Numbered from the stretch's first letter, positions 16,828-26,222 are shown. The stretch: 64,000 nucleotides of DNA from Geomobilimonas luticola (GCF_018476905.1 NZ_JAHCVK010000005.1:124001-188000), one strand, 5' to 3'. A program made the numbers and translations. The notes: generated by a model not told the origin, from the letters alone.

Positions 16828-18164
16828 TGGCCGCCGTGAAACTCATTCCCCAGCTTCTCTCCTGGGCCGTGATTGTTCTGGTCCTGTTGCGAGGGTTTCC
16901 CGCGCGGAGACCGATCGTGACGGCGGCATGCCTGTCCGGTTTTCTGGTCGGGGTGGCCGGAGCTGTTGTCCTGTTCCGTTCATTTCCCGAGACAATTCCC
17001 TTCGGAGTCGTCAAGTCGGCACTGGGAACGGGGTTTCTCCTGTTCTGGGGCATTTCCGTCGTTGCCCTCTACCGCAGCACCGGCCGGCGCGTGGCGACCT
17101 CCGGGGGAGCGCGGTTTGTCACCACGTCGAGCGGTGCCGGAGCCGGCGCACTTCTGGCGGGCATCATAGCGGGGGCGGTTTGCGCCTGCCGGCTCCCCGG
17201 ACCTGACGGCAACCTCCCCGCGCTGCTGACCCTCGTGCTGGGCGCCGGAATTCTGACCCTTTTCGCCCTTGCGGTGGAAAAGATGCTGCCGGCTTCCCTG
17301 ACGGTGTCGCCGTCAGGCGTGCTGACAGCTGTAGTGGCACTCCTGCTCTTCAGCTCGTCGTCGATTCTCCGCCTCGACCTGTTTTCCCCCTTGAGCATGA
17401 AGGTGATGAAGGGGGTGCATGATTTCGTGCATCAATTCATGGAATCGGTTCTGATCCCGGATCACCTCTTCGTCCGTTCCGAAGTCTGGGGATATATCGG
17501 CCTCCTGTTCGGCAAGGAGGTCGGTTTCTGGGGGGGGATGGTCATCTGGTTCACGCCGGCGATTCTGATTGCCCTGGCTATCAGCTTCGAGCGGTTGCCG
17601 TCGGTGGCCCATATCCGCCAGGGAGCACAGCGTCGCAAACTTGTGGCTGCCGCGATCAAGGCACGGCGCTACCGGCTCGTCATTCCGGTGCTCTCCGTGG
17701 CGATCTTCGCTGCCGGGGCTTACCAGAGCCGGTTTCCGAGCGTAGAATACTGGGACCCGAAACCGGTGCCGGTCTCTGCAAACCAGGAGGGAGAGATTTT
17801 CATCCCGAAAAAAGGAGAGATCGACCTGGAGGACGGCAAGCTTCATAAATACCTTTTCAAGCAGGGAGGGCAGGAAGCGCGGTTTTTCGTGCTGATGACC
17901 CCTGGGGGGCAGTTGACGGTTGTCCTCGATGCCTGCTCCATCTGCAAGCCGGACGGGTACGGGCAGGCAGAGGGGACAGTCATCTGCTATTATTGCGTGA
18001 CCCTCATCCCCCTGGAAACGGTGGGTAAGCCGGGAGGATGCAACCCCGTCCCGATCCCGTTTGCGGAGCGGGCCGACGGTGTGGCTATCGACGGCAAGAC
18101 GCTCATCAACAGCTGGAGCTCGACCGTCAGTGCGACGGCGCGGGTAAAGGAGGGGGGCAAATGA
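16827..18164 (+). CDS. DUF2318 membrane protein with periplasmic Cys-rich domain
   Basis: The 445-residue protein has about eight membrane helices in residues 1-300, then a periplasmic DUF2318 domain. Five cysteines mark the domain: CSIC (370, 373), CYYC (387, 390) and GGC (405), within DACSICKPDGYGQ and KPGGCNPVPIP. Homologues such as Campylobacter Cj1660 lie next to iron transport genes and are described as Fe-S-containing membrane proteins. The cluster here may bind Fe or an Fe-S centre and exchange electrons. The start ATG overlaps the previous stop (TGATG), and the end overlaps the next start (ATGA), so translation is coupled on both sides. No FTR1 or P19 gene is nearby. Confidence 0.87.
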   Translation: MAAVKLIPQLLSWAVIVLVLLRGFPARRPIVTAACLSGFLVGVAGAVVLFRSFPETIPFGVVKSALGTGFLLFWGISVVALYRSTGRRVATSGGARFVTTSSGAGAGALLAGIIAGAVCACRLPGPDGNLPALLTLVLGAGILTLFALAVEKMLPASLTVSPSGVLTAVVALLLFSSSSILRLDLFSPLSMKVMKGVHDFVHQFMESVLIPDHLFVRSEVWGYIGLLFGKEVGFWGGMVIWFTPAILIALAISFERLPSVAHIRQGAQRRKLVAAAIKARRYRLVIPVLSVAIFAAGAYQSRFPSVEYWDPKPVPVSANQEGEIFIPKKGEIDLEDGKLHKYLFKQGGQEARFFVLMTPGGQLTVVLDACSICKPDGYGQAEGTVICYYCVTLIPLETVGKPGGCNPVPIPFAERADGVAIDGKTLINSWSSTVSATARVKEGGK

Positions 18165-19423
18165 ATCGTCTGCTCCGCGCCATCCTGGCAGCGGCATCGT
18201 CCCGCGCCCTGGCTCCCCTGGTTATCGGGTTTTTCTTTCTCCTCTATATCGGGATTGCCTTCTTTACTGATGAGACCTTGATCACCCTGATGGCCTTCAC
18301 CCGCAAGAGCCTTGTTCTTGCCGGCATTCTTGCCCTGATCCCGCTGAACAGGGCGCTCCGCGTTCTGCACGAATCGGGCAGGCATCTTGAAATGCGCAGG
18401 GCGATGGCCGGCAAAATGACCGAGGTCAGGCGCGACCTGTTCGACGAAGCGGTTGAATTGCCGGTTTCCCCCTCGTTCCCGGAACTGCAGAACCGTCTCG
18501 GTGCAGTGGGATATACGACCCGCCACTCGGAAAACGTGCTTACCGCCTGGCGCGGGGTCAGCGTTTTCCCTGCCCGGATACTCTTCCTCGCCGGAACGTT
18601 CTTTCTCTTCGCCGGCATCCTCATAAGCATCACCTCACGGACCTCACACCGCCAGATGGTCATCGAGGGGGAACCGCTCCCCATGCCGGGAGGGACCGGA
18701 GGCCGGGTGGAACGGATCATCCTGGCGAATTCGTCCGGCCCGATACTGGGCAAGACCCTGACCATGGAAATCGCTCCGTCGAGTTCAGGGGAGGGGAAAA
18801 GAACCTTCGGGATATATCCGCCGGCCCTGTACGGGGGATATTTCGTCTATCCCCGCTACCTGGGGCTTGCCCTCTTGCTGCGCTTTTCCGCTCCCGACCT
18901 GCCGGCCGGCTACGAGAAGCCCTGCATTCTGAATTGCTACCCCCCGGGAAGGGAGGCCAGCGAAGACATCCCCGGTTCCCCCTATCGAATCGTGTTCAGC
19001 ATTCCGGAACCGGAAGCCGGGAGTGGCTACATATCCTACATGACGGGCGACGTCACTCTCCAGTTCAAGCTGCTGAAGGGCAAGGACGTTCTCTTTACGG
19101 GGAGTGCTCCCGGCGGCGGAGAATTCGTCCGCGACGGTTACCGGCTGGCGTTCCCCGACATACGGCGTCTTGTGGTCACCGATTACATCGGGGATTATGG
19201 TGTTCTCTTCATATGGGGGGCGTCTCTGCTCTTTCTCGCCGCAGGTTGTATCTGGCTGCCGATACGGGCGTTCTTCCCCCGCCGGGAAATGCTGTTCAGG
19301 TTTGACCAGGGCGTTACGACAGCCTGTTCTTTCGCCGAGGGGGGAGGGAGGAAGCACGTCGGAGTGTTTCACGAAATGCTCGATTTGATTGATGCCCGGA
19401 GAGGCGAAACACCGGTCACCTGA
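18161..19423 (+). CDS. ResB-like membrane protein (third copy) at the end of the ABC operon
   Basis: This 420-residue protein has two N-terminal helices (about 17-36 and 45-62), a cytosolic segment with FPELQNRLGAVGYTTRH, a helix near 140-160 and a large exterior domain, ending with a helix near 350-372. The order and the pre-helix segment resemble ResB-like proteins, although similarity to the ResB proteins at 6343 and 8484 is low. AAAGGAGG at 18146-18153 marks the ATG. Its fixed place after DUF2318 suggests a redox or haem-linked job in the ABC system. The stop codon lies inside the terminator hairpin. Confidence 0.68.
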   Translation: MNRLLRAILAAASSRALAPLVIGFFFLLYIGIAFFTDETLITLMAFTRKSLVLAGILALIPLNRALRVLHESGRHLEMRRAMAGKMTEVRRDLFDEAVELPVSPSFPELQNRLGAVGYTTRHSENVLTAWRGVSVFPARILFLAGTFFLFAGILISITSRTSHRQMVIEGEPLPMPGGTGGRVERIILANSSGPILGKTLTMEIAPSSSGEGKRTFGIYPPALYGGYFVYPRYLGLALLLRFSAPDLPAGYEKPCILNCYPPGREASEDIPGSPYRIVFSIPEPEAGSGYISYMTGDVTLQFKLLKGKDVLFTGSAPGGGEFVRDGYRLAFPDIRRLVVTDYIGDYGVLFIWGASLLFLAAGCIWLPIRAFFPRREMLFRFDQGVTTACSFAEGGGRKHVGVFHEMLDLIDARRGETPVT

Positions 19424-19438
19424 TGCCGGTGTTTTTTT
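19407..19438 (+). terminator. Intrinsic terminator overlapping the stop codon of the ABC operon
   Basis: AAACACCGG (19407-19415) pairs with CCGGTGTTT (19426-19434) around a 10-nt loop that holds the TGA stop (19421-19423), followed by a T-run to 19438. The hairpin ends the operon and argues against the in-frame ATG at 19423 as the next gene's start. Confidence 0.88.
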
Positions 19439-19530
19439 CGCCGCTTCAGCACAGGTTCTGCTGTTTACGAATGGCAAGAGCCCGTTTGCACGGAGTGAAT
19501 CTGCGAATAACGGCCCCGCAAAAACAGTTC

Positions 19531-21327
19531 ATGTACCGATTCGGATGTATCATCATCCTTCTGGCGGTGGTGTATGGCACGACCCTCACCCATGATTTTG
19601 TGTGGGACGATACCTATATAATCGTCAACAACCCGCTTCTGGAAAAGCTGGGCAACATCCCCGCGTTCTTCCTCTCCGAAGACACCATCGAAGAATCTTC
19701 CACCGGCTATTACCGTCCCGTGACCTATATCTCGTTTGCTCTGGACCGGGCTGTCTGGGGGGTGAATCCGGCGGGCTTCCACCTCACCAATCTGGTCCTG
19801 CATATAGTGGCAGTGTTGCTCTTTTATGCCGTGACGGCGGTATTGTTCAAAAAGGAGCGCCTGGCTTTTGTCGCCGCCCTGATCTTTGCCCTGCACCCGG
19901 TCGCCGGGGAAACCGTCAATTTTCTTGCCGGGGGGAGGAACACCCTGCTCTCGGCCTGTTTTGGGCTGCTGGCACTTCTTTTCCACGTCAGGAACAAGCC
20001 TGTCCCGGCGCTCGCCTGCTTCACGGCAGCAATATTTTCAAAGGAATTTGCCCTGCTGTTTCCGGCCGTCTTCGTCTTGTACGATCTCCGCATGCAACGG
20101 GAAAAATTTCGTGCCGGCCGCTATGCACCATTCCTGGTCCCGGTTGCAGTCTATTTGACGCTCCGCTCCTTTGCCGTCCAGAAAGCAAATTTTCTCGATG
20201 CCATTAATCTTCCGGACGCAGTGGCGGCGCCGTACCTGGTGGCGAGATACCTCCTGAACATGGTGGCGCCGTTTCAACTCAAAGTTTTGTACAGCATCAA
20301 CCCGGGGACGACGAGTGTCATACTATGTTGTGTGTTCGCAGGGGGTGTAACCGCAGCCGTCTATTATTTCAGAAAGCACGACGAAATCCTTTTTTCAGCA
20401 TTCTGGTTTCTGCTTTTTCTCCTCCCGGTCATCAACATCATCCCGCTTCATACCACTACAATGATGGCTGACCGGTATGCCTATTTTTCCCTGATGGGCT
20501 TTTCGCTGTTTCTCGCAGCGGTCATCGGCAAGCTGAACGGACGGGGAATGGCCGTTGTCGTCGTGGCGCTTTGTGCGGTTTATGCGGCCATTGATATGCG
20601 ACACAACGGCGTCTGGAAAAATGATATCGAATTTTTTACCCGGATGACGAAAGATGCTCCGGAGCGCTTTGTCGGCTTCAAGAACCTGGGGATGGCATAC
20701 TACCGGAAAGGTGACACAGCACGTGCGGTGGAATACCTCGAAGCCGGCGACACCAAAAGGGATATTTCCGTCAACTACCTGATCGGAGATGCCTATATTT
20801 ATTGGAAGGAAAACCGGCTGGACAAGGCCGAAAAGTCCTTACGCCGGGTCGTGGACGTAAACCCCTCCAATCCCGAACCGTACCTTCTGCTCATGATGAT
20901 ACACGAACAAAAGGGAGACAGCGACACGGCTCAGGATTACCGAAACAAGGTACTCGGCATGGTCGGCTCACTTGACAAATTGATGACCGACAGAACCTTC
21001 GAAATGTGTCGAACGGGTGAAACCTACATGTCCAAGGGTCAGTATGCCGATGCGGAGATTTACCTCTGGCAGGCCTTGAAGATTGATCCTGACTACATAC
21101 CCGCACTTGTCGACATGGGGAGCCTGAGGGCCGGGCAGGGAAAACTGGCGGATGCGGTAACGTACTTCAGCAAGGCGCTGGACCTTGAACCGTTCAACGC
21201 CTCTGCCCGCTATAATCTGGCGATGGTGTACCAGATGCAGGGGCGTACGGCAGAAGCGCGGGCAGAAATGGTGAAGTTCAGGGATGCTGAAAACAGGGAG
21301 AAACATAAAGAAAATGTTCTCCGGTAA
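19531..21327 (+). CDS. TMTC-like membrane glycosyltransferase with C-terminal TPR repeats
   Basis: The 598-residue protein has an N-terminal GT-C-type region with about ten helices (residues 1-370) and a TPR region (about 380-590). The first loop holds the acidic DFVWDDTY motif expected of protein or lipid O-glycosyltransferases that use polyprenyl-phosphate sugars. ADRYAYFS in the late loop is a shared family feature. TPRs include KNLGMAYYRKGDTARAVEYL and LVDMGSLRAGQGKLADAVTYF. The ATG at 19531 just before the first helix is chosen; ATGs at 19471 and 19423 are in frame, but the latter is within a terminator. No strong ribosome-binding site is seen. The acceptor is unknown. Confidence 0.8.
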   Translation: MYRFGCIIILLAVVYGTTLTHDFVWDDTYIIVNNPLLEKLGNIPAFFLSEDTIEESSTGYYRPVTYISFALDRAVWGVNPAGFHLTNLVLHIVAVLLFYAVTAVLFKKERLAFVAALIFALHPVAGETVNFLAGGRNTLLSACFGLLALLFHVRNKPVPALACFTAAIFSKEFALLFPAVFVLYDLRMQREKFRAGRYAPFLVPVAVYLTLRSFAVQKANFLDAINLPDAVAAPYLVARYLLNMVAPFQLKVLYSINPGTTSVILCCVFAGGVTAAVYYFRKHDEILFSAFWFLLFLLPVINIIPLHTTTMMADRYAYFSLMGFSLFLAAVIGKLNGRGMAVVVVALCAVYAAIDMRHNGVWKNDIEFFTRMTKDAPERFVGFKNLGMAYYRKGDTARAVEYLEAGDTKRDISVNYLIGDAYIYWKENRLDKAEKSLRRVVDVNPSNPEPYLLLMMIHEQKGDSDTAQDYRNKVLGMVGSLDKLMTDRTFEMCRTGETYMSKGQYADAEIYLWQALKIDPDYIPALVDMGSLRAGQGKLADAVTYFSKALDLEPFNASARYNLAMVYQMQGRTAEARAEMVKFRDAENREKHKENVLR

Positions 21328-22840
21328 CGTGCCGCGTCAGAGTGCCGGCATCTGCCTGGCATTGATTGTCATGGTATTCGCCCTGTATTTCCAGGTTGGA
21401 AACCACGCTTTCCTGAATTATGACGACAATGTCTATGTTACGGCCAATCCGAATGTGGCAGGCGGCATAACCGGCGAAAGTATCATCTGGGCCTTCACCT
21501 CGTTTGACGCAAGCAACTGGCATCCGCTCACCTGGCTCTCCCATATGGTGGATGTCGAATTGTTCGGCATGGATCCCCGCGGCCATCACCTCACCAGCGT
21601 CGCTATCCATGCGCTATCCACGGTGCTTCTGTTTCTGCTTCTCCTCAGGATAACCGGTTCGCGGTGGCACAGTTCCTGTGTCGCCGTATTTTTCGCGATC
21701 CACCCGCTGCACGTGGAATCGGTCGCCTGGGTGGCGGAAAGGAAGGATGTCCTCAGCGCCTTTTTCTGGTTCCTCACCCTTCTCCTGTATGCCTCCTATA
21801 CCGTACAGCAGAAGCGCGTGTTCTACCTTCTCGCGCTCGCTTCCTTCGCGTTGGGGCTCATGGCCAAGCCAATGCTCGTGACCCTTCCCGTCGTCATGCT
21901 CCTGCTGGATTACTGGCCCCTCGGCCGCTGCCGGACAGGGGGGGCAGATGGGGAGGGACGCTCATTCCGGGTGCTGGTCCGGGAGAAAGTCCCCTTTTTT
22001 GCCTGTGCACTGGCATCATCCATCCTTACCGTCTTCGCACAACGTTCGGAAGGAGCGATAAAAAGCCTCGGGGCGGTACCCTTTCCGCTCCGCCTTGAGA
22101 ATTCCCTGGTTTCCTATGGAGCGTACCTCGGCAACATAATCTGGCCCGACGACCTTGCCATCCTGTACCCCATTCCTTCGTCATACCCCTTATGGCAGGT
22201 CATCGGTTCACTGTTCGTCCTGCTTTTCGTCTCTGTGGCAACTGTCCGCGCCCGCCACCGTTTCCCCTATCTTGCGGTGGGGTGGCTCTGGTTCCTCGTC
22301 ACGCTCGTACCGGTTATCGGTCTTCTCCAGGTGGGGGTTCAGTCCATGGCTGACCGCTACACCTACATCCCCTCGATTGGTCTCTTCATCATGGCTGTCT
22401 GGGGAATTCCGGAGCTTCTGGCGGGCTTCACATACCGGATGGCAATCCTGACCCTGCTTGCCGGTGCGGTCATCGGCGCAAAAACCGCGGTGACATGGCA
22501 ACAGCTCGGCTACTGGCGGGACAATTTTTCTCTCTACGAACAGACCCTCAAGGTTACGGACGACAACTACGTCATTCACAATAACCTGGGCATCGCCCAT
22601 GCCGATGCCTGGAATCTGGATGCCGCGATCGGGGAATTCCGGAAGGCACTGAGGATCAACCCCAACTACGCGGAAGCGCATTACAACCTTGGCATCGCTC
22701 TGGCCATGAAGGGGGAACTGGATATGGCCATCCGTGAATTCCGCGAGGCGCTGCGGATACATCCCGGCGATGCGAAGGCGAACTACAACCTGGGGGTTGC
22801 CCTGGAGCAAAAGAGGCAACTGCTTGGGAGCGGGAAATAG
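21314..22840 (+). CDS. TMTC-like membrane glycosyltransferase with TPR repeats, second copy
   Basis: This 508-residue relative has the acidic first loop NYDDNVYV, then WHPLTWLSHMVDVELFGM, FAIHPLHVESVAWVAERKD and ADRYTYIPSIGLF, all shared with the gene at 22844. The C terminus carries two to three TPRs (NNLGIAHADAWNLDAAIGEF and the next two). It is closer to the minus-strand gene than to its upstream neighbour at 19531. The ATG at 21314 overlaps the preceding gene by 14 nt, indicating co-translation. It ends 3 nt from the convergent gene. Confidence 0.84.
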   Translation: MFSGNVPRQSAGICLALIVMVFALYFQVGNHAFLNYDDNVYVTANPNVAGGITGESIIWAFTSFDASNWHPLTWLSHMVDVELFGMDPRGHHLTSVAIHALSTVLLFLLLLRITGSRWHSSCVAVFFAIHPLHVESVAWVAERKDVLSAFFWFLTLLLYASYTVQQKRVFYLLALASFALGLMAKPMLVTLPVVMLLLDYWPLGRCRTGGADGEGRSFRVLVREKVPFFACALASSILTVFAQRSEGAIKSLGAVPFPLRLENSLVSYGAYLGNIIWPDDLAILYPIPSSYPLWQVIGSLFVLLFVSVATVRARHRFPYLAVGWLWFLVTLVPVIGLLQVGVQSMADRYTYIPSIGLFIMAVWGIPELLAGFTYRMAILTLLAGAVIGAKTAVTWQQLGYWRDNFSLYEQTLKVTDDNYVIHNNLGIAHADAWNLDAAIGEFRKALRINPNYAEAHYNLGIALAMKGELDMAIREFREALRIHPGDAKANYNLGVALEQKRQLLGSGK

Positions 22841-22843
22841 ACG

Positions 22844-24475
22844 TTATCGTTTGCCGCTTGCCTGGATCGAATCGAGCAGTGCGCGGGCGTAGGCTTCATT
22901 CAGGCGCTTCAACTGCACCTGTTCCTGGTAGGCAAGGTCGATATTGCCGGTAATGAGATAGGCATAGCCAAGGCGCACATGCCCCTCCACATCGTCCGGA
23001 TGCAGCCTGACCGCCAGGCGATAGGCCTCGATCGCTTCGGCGTACCGTCCCGCCATCTGGTAGGAGTTGCCGAGGTTTCTGATCCCCTCGATTCCTGTGG
23101 GGTTGAGGCGTACCGATTCCTGGAAGTGAAGGATGGCTTCATCATTGCGGTTATGCTGGGAAAGCAGTACCCCCATGTTGTTGTGTGCCAGCCAGTTTCG
23201 CTCGACAACGGCCAAGGCATGGGCATACAGATCGTAACTGCTCTGCCAGTAGCGAATCTGTTTGACGGTCAGTACCGAGAGGATGGCAACCACGATTACG
23301 CTCACGACCGTTACTGCCGGGAGCCCGTTGCGCCATCTGCCCGCTAGTTCCCCCCCGCCCCAGGCCAGTATGATGAACAATCCCACCAACGGAATGTAGG
23401 TATAGCGGTCTGCCATGGCCTGACCCCCCACCCGTATGAAGCCGATCACCGGCAACAGGGTAATCAGGTACCAGAACCAGCCGAAAACCAGGTAGGGCCG
23501 TTTTCTCCCCTGCACTACGGCCAGGCCGGTCAGCAGCGCCAGAAGAACAACCGCTCCGGCGACCCTGGGTGCGGTAACCGCCGATGGTTCAAAAGGGTAG
23601 AACAGGGCGAGGTCCACCGGCCAGAACATGTTCCGGATGTACTTCACGTAGGAGAGGAACGCATTCCCGCCATGGAGAAGAAGGGATTCTCCGTCCACCC
23701 TGAACAGGGCCTTTGCCGAAGCGTGGGCGCGGAGAATCATCAGTGAAGCGGCCGCGGCCATGACAACGAGCGGAATTTTTTCAGCCAGGAGAAACCTGAG
23801 GTCAGTCCCGCCCCGTTCACCCCGGCGGGGGGTGAGACGAGCGAGGGGCCAGTAGTCCATCAGCAGGAGGATAACGGGAAGGGTCACCAGCATCTGCTTT
23901 GCCATCAGTCCCAGGGCAAACAAAACGGCAACGGGAAGATAGCGCTTCAGGCCAGGCTTGCCGGTGTACCACACATAGGCCCCCATGGTCAGGAACCAGA
24001 ACAGGGTGGAGAGGACATCCTTGCGTTCGGCCACCCAAGCCACCGACTCCACATGGAGGGGGTGAATCGCAAACAGCAGTGCAACGACCAGGCTTCTGCC
24101 GACAAAACCGGTCAGGCGGTACAGCAGGGCACAGAGCAGCATCGAATTTACGGCATGGATGAACAGGCTCGTGGCATGATGCCCCGCCGGATTCATGCCG
24201 GACAGTTCCACGTTGAGCATATGGGACAGCCAGGTGAGGGGGTGCCAGTTAGCGGCATGGAACGTGGTGAGGGACCAGAGAAATCCCTTGAGCGACAGCC
24301 CCTGCTGAACCATCAGGTTAGCCGTAACATACACGTCATCATCGAAGTCGATGAAGCCGTTCCGCAGGGCTGGCCAGTAAACGGCGGTGGTCACCGCAGC
24401 TATGAGAATCAGGGCGAGCGGCAGATGCCATTGGACGGCACGGCGGTGATTCCGTATATCCCCTGCAGTTCTCAC
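22844..24475 (-). CDS. TMTC-like membrane glycosyltransferase with TPR repeats, third copy
   Basis: The 543-residue product has the first loop DFDDDVYV, the block WHPLTWLSHMLNVELSGM, FAIHPLHVESVAWVAERKD and ADRYTYIPLVGLF, so it is a clear paralogue of the convergent gene at 21314. TPR units occupy about residues 415-520. A GTG start is set by AAGGAGTT 5 nt upstream. It follows the DUF2142-like gene (24514) by 38 nt on the same strand. The inverted placement of near relatives suggests duplication followed by inversion. Confidence 0.86.
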   Translation of the reverse strand: MRTAGDIRNHRRAVQWHLPLALILIAAVTTAVYWPALRNGFIDFDDDVYVTANLMVQQGLSLKGFLWSLTTFHAANWHPLTWLSHMLNVELSGMNPAGHHATSLFIHAVNSMLLCALLYRLTGFVGRSLVVALLFAIHPLHVESVAWVAERKDVLSTLFWFLTMGAYVWYTGKPGLKRYLPVAVLFALGLMAKQMLVTLPVILLLMDYWPLARLTPRRGERGGTDLRFLLAEKIPLVVMAAAASLMILRAHASAKALFRVDGESLLLHGGNAFLSYVKYIRNMFWPVDLALFYPFEPSAVTAPRVAGAVVLLALLTGLAVVQGRKRPYLVFGWFWYLITLLPVIGFIRVGGQAMADRYTYIPLVGLFIILAWGGGELAGRWRNGLPAVTVVSVIVVAILSVLTVKQIRYWQSSYDLYAHALAVVERNWLAHNNMGVLLSQHNRNDEAILHFQESVRLNPTGIEGIRNLGNSYQMAGRYAEAIEAYRLAVRLHPDDVEGHVRLGYAYLITGNIDLAYQEQVQLKRLNEAYARALLDSIQASGKR

Positions 24476-24513
24476 GGTGTAACTCCTTGGTTATCCATGT
24501 CTCAGGTCACAGG

Positions 24514-26031
24514 TTAGCGCGGCAGCCAGTCATACCATTCGGGAGTGGCATGCATCAGGAACCAGGGGAAATCGTACGAAATGAAAAGCAGTGCCGTAGC
24601 CAGCGCCAGCGACCACCGGACGTAATCGCTGCGGAAGAGAAGCAGCAGGTAACGGCAGATTAAAACGTAGGCGGGGGCAAGCAGGAGGAAAAGGTACCTG
24701 CCATACATGGTCAGTCCCGGTTCACCGTAGTTGAGATAGTTGTCATAGTTCACTTCGTACATAAGGTATCCTGCGTAGAAGATGACGATGGCCGCAAGGG
24801 CCGGCGGCAGCCAGCCCGATTCCCGGGGACGCCAGCGAAGGATAAATCCGATGGCCGCAAGGGCCAGGAGCAGGTAGACAGGGATCAGGTACGGAGGGGG
24901 TTTGAGCATTACCAGGTGAGCCTTGATCCCGAAAATCGTGCCCAGCATGTTTTGGAACCAGAGTTTCGCGTAGGCGGCCGGCCCCATCCATAACTGAGGA
25001 TTTCTCTTCAGGTTTTCATAGTTCATCAACAGGAAAAAGGTGTCGGCCTTATCCCCGGGGTGCTCGATCTCTCCCGCCAGCATCAGGGCATCCATGTAGG
25101 AGATCGTCCCTTCCCTGTACTGGTTGAAGATCATTCCCCGGGCACCGAGACGGTATTTCATGGCGGCCTGCGGGGAGAGAACCTCTGCCATCCCGGGATT
25201 GATGACCCCGTAGCGGAGATAATTCCCGCCGTACAGTTGCAGATTCAAGCCGGCAAAGATGAGAAGCAGGGCCACCGCCAGGCTTGCGCGGCGCGCGGAT
25301 GTCCGGAAATACTGCCGGACGCCGGCGGGGAATGAGCCCAGGTTGTGCCATTCGTGGAGCACCAGCAGAATGTTGAGGGCCAGAACCAGCGGCAGAAAGG
25401 TGATCTTGGTCAGGCTGCCGGCCAGCTGGCAGATGAGCGAGGCGACCAGCAGGCCGCCTGAGCGCTTGCGGAAAAAGGCAAACTGAAAATAGACGGCCAT
25501 CGCTGCCAACAGGTTGGCCATGTTGTCGTAGGACGCCGAAGCGGACAAAACGGAAAACATGGGGGTGTTGGTCAGTACGACCATGAGCAGGAGCAGGGTG
25601 AGCCGGTCGTCCGTGAAGAGGCGGAGCAGGCGGACAGCATACCAGACGGTGCCGAAGGCAAGGGGGATATTGAGAAGGCGGAGGAACACGAGGTCGGAGA
25701 GACCAAAGAGATTCACCTGGAGCAGCTTGCCCATTATCCCGTAGTACAGCCAGGGGATGTTGGTGACCAGGCCGAATTGATACGTTTCGGGAGAATTGAC
25801 CGGCATCAGGGCGGTTTGTGAAAAGACCTTGCAGAGTCCTGCGTGGGTGACTTCGTCCGGCGGTACGAATGATGACAAGCTTAAAGCGAGAAACACCAGA
25901 CGAGCACCGAAATAGACCAGCAGGATGCTCATTATTCCTTTCAGTGCCGACGGAGAGAGGAACCCTTCGGTTTCCCGGTCCGCCAATGCTTCAGCGGTCT
26001 CTTTGCCGTCAGTCCGGAATTCTGGGGACAT
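24514..26031 (-). CDS. Polytopic membrane protein, DUF2142-like putative GT-C glycosyltransferase
   Basis: The 505-residue protein has about eleven helices. The first loop contains FVPPDEVTHAG, and the late segment LTMYGRYLFLLLAPAYVL matches the pattern I associate with DUF2142 membrane proteins of polysaccharide clusters. GT-C enzymes use an acidic residue in the first loop, here probably D of PPDE. AAAGGG 8 nt before the ATG at 26031 favours that start over one at 26058. Together with the TPR glycosyltransferases it probably decorates envelope glycans or proteins. The substrate cannot be predicted. Confidence 0.7.
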   Translation of the reverse strand: MSPEFRTDGKETAEALADRETEGFLSPSALKGIMSILLVYFGARLVFLALSLSSFVPPDEVTHAGLCKVFSQTALMPVNSPETYQFGLVTNIPWLYYGIMGKLLQVNLFGLSDLVFLRLLNIPLAFGTVWYAVRLLRLFTDDRLTLLLLMVVLTNTPMFSVLSASASYDNMANLLAAMAVYFQFAFFRKRSGGLLVASLICQLAGSLTKITFLPLVLALNILLVLHEWHNLGSFPAGVRQYFRTSARRASLAVALLLIFAGLNLQLYGGNYLRYGVINPGMAEVLSPQAAMKYRLGARGMIFNQYREGTISYMDALMLAGEIEHPGDKADTFFLLMNYENLKRNPQLWMGPAAYAKLWFQNMLGTIFGIKAHLVMLKPPPYLIPVYLLLALAAIGFILRWRPRESGWLPPALAAIVIFYAGYLMYEVNYDNYLNYGEPGLTMYGRYLFLLLAPAYVLICRYLLLLFRSDYVRWSLALATALLFISYDFPWFLMHATPEWYDWLPR

Positions 26032-26222
26032 GGTGGTTACCCTTTGGTGATCGATCATGGACTGGAACCTGGCAGGTTGCCATCGGGATGGTCGCTGCCG
26101 GCTTCGGCAACGTGAGGCTGAATCGAGGCTGAAAGTAACATTTCAGGGCGTAATAGTCAATTTGGCAGTACCTGGCAGAGGGGCGGTTGAGATAAAAACT
26201 TTATTACCGGACAATTAACCGG

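Noticed and set aside
26164-26178. TGGCAG...GC resembling a sigma-54 promoter before the 26276 gene
   Set aside because: GG to GC distance is 9 nt, not 10, and a TATAAT box lies nearer to the gene.
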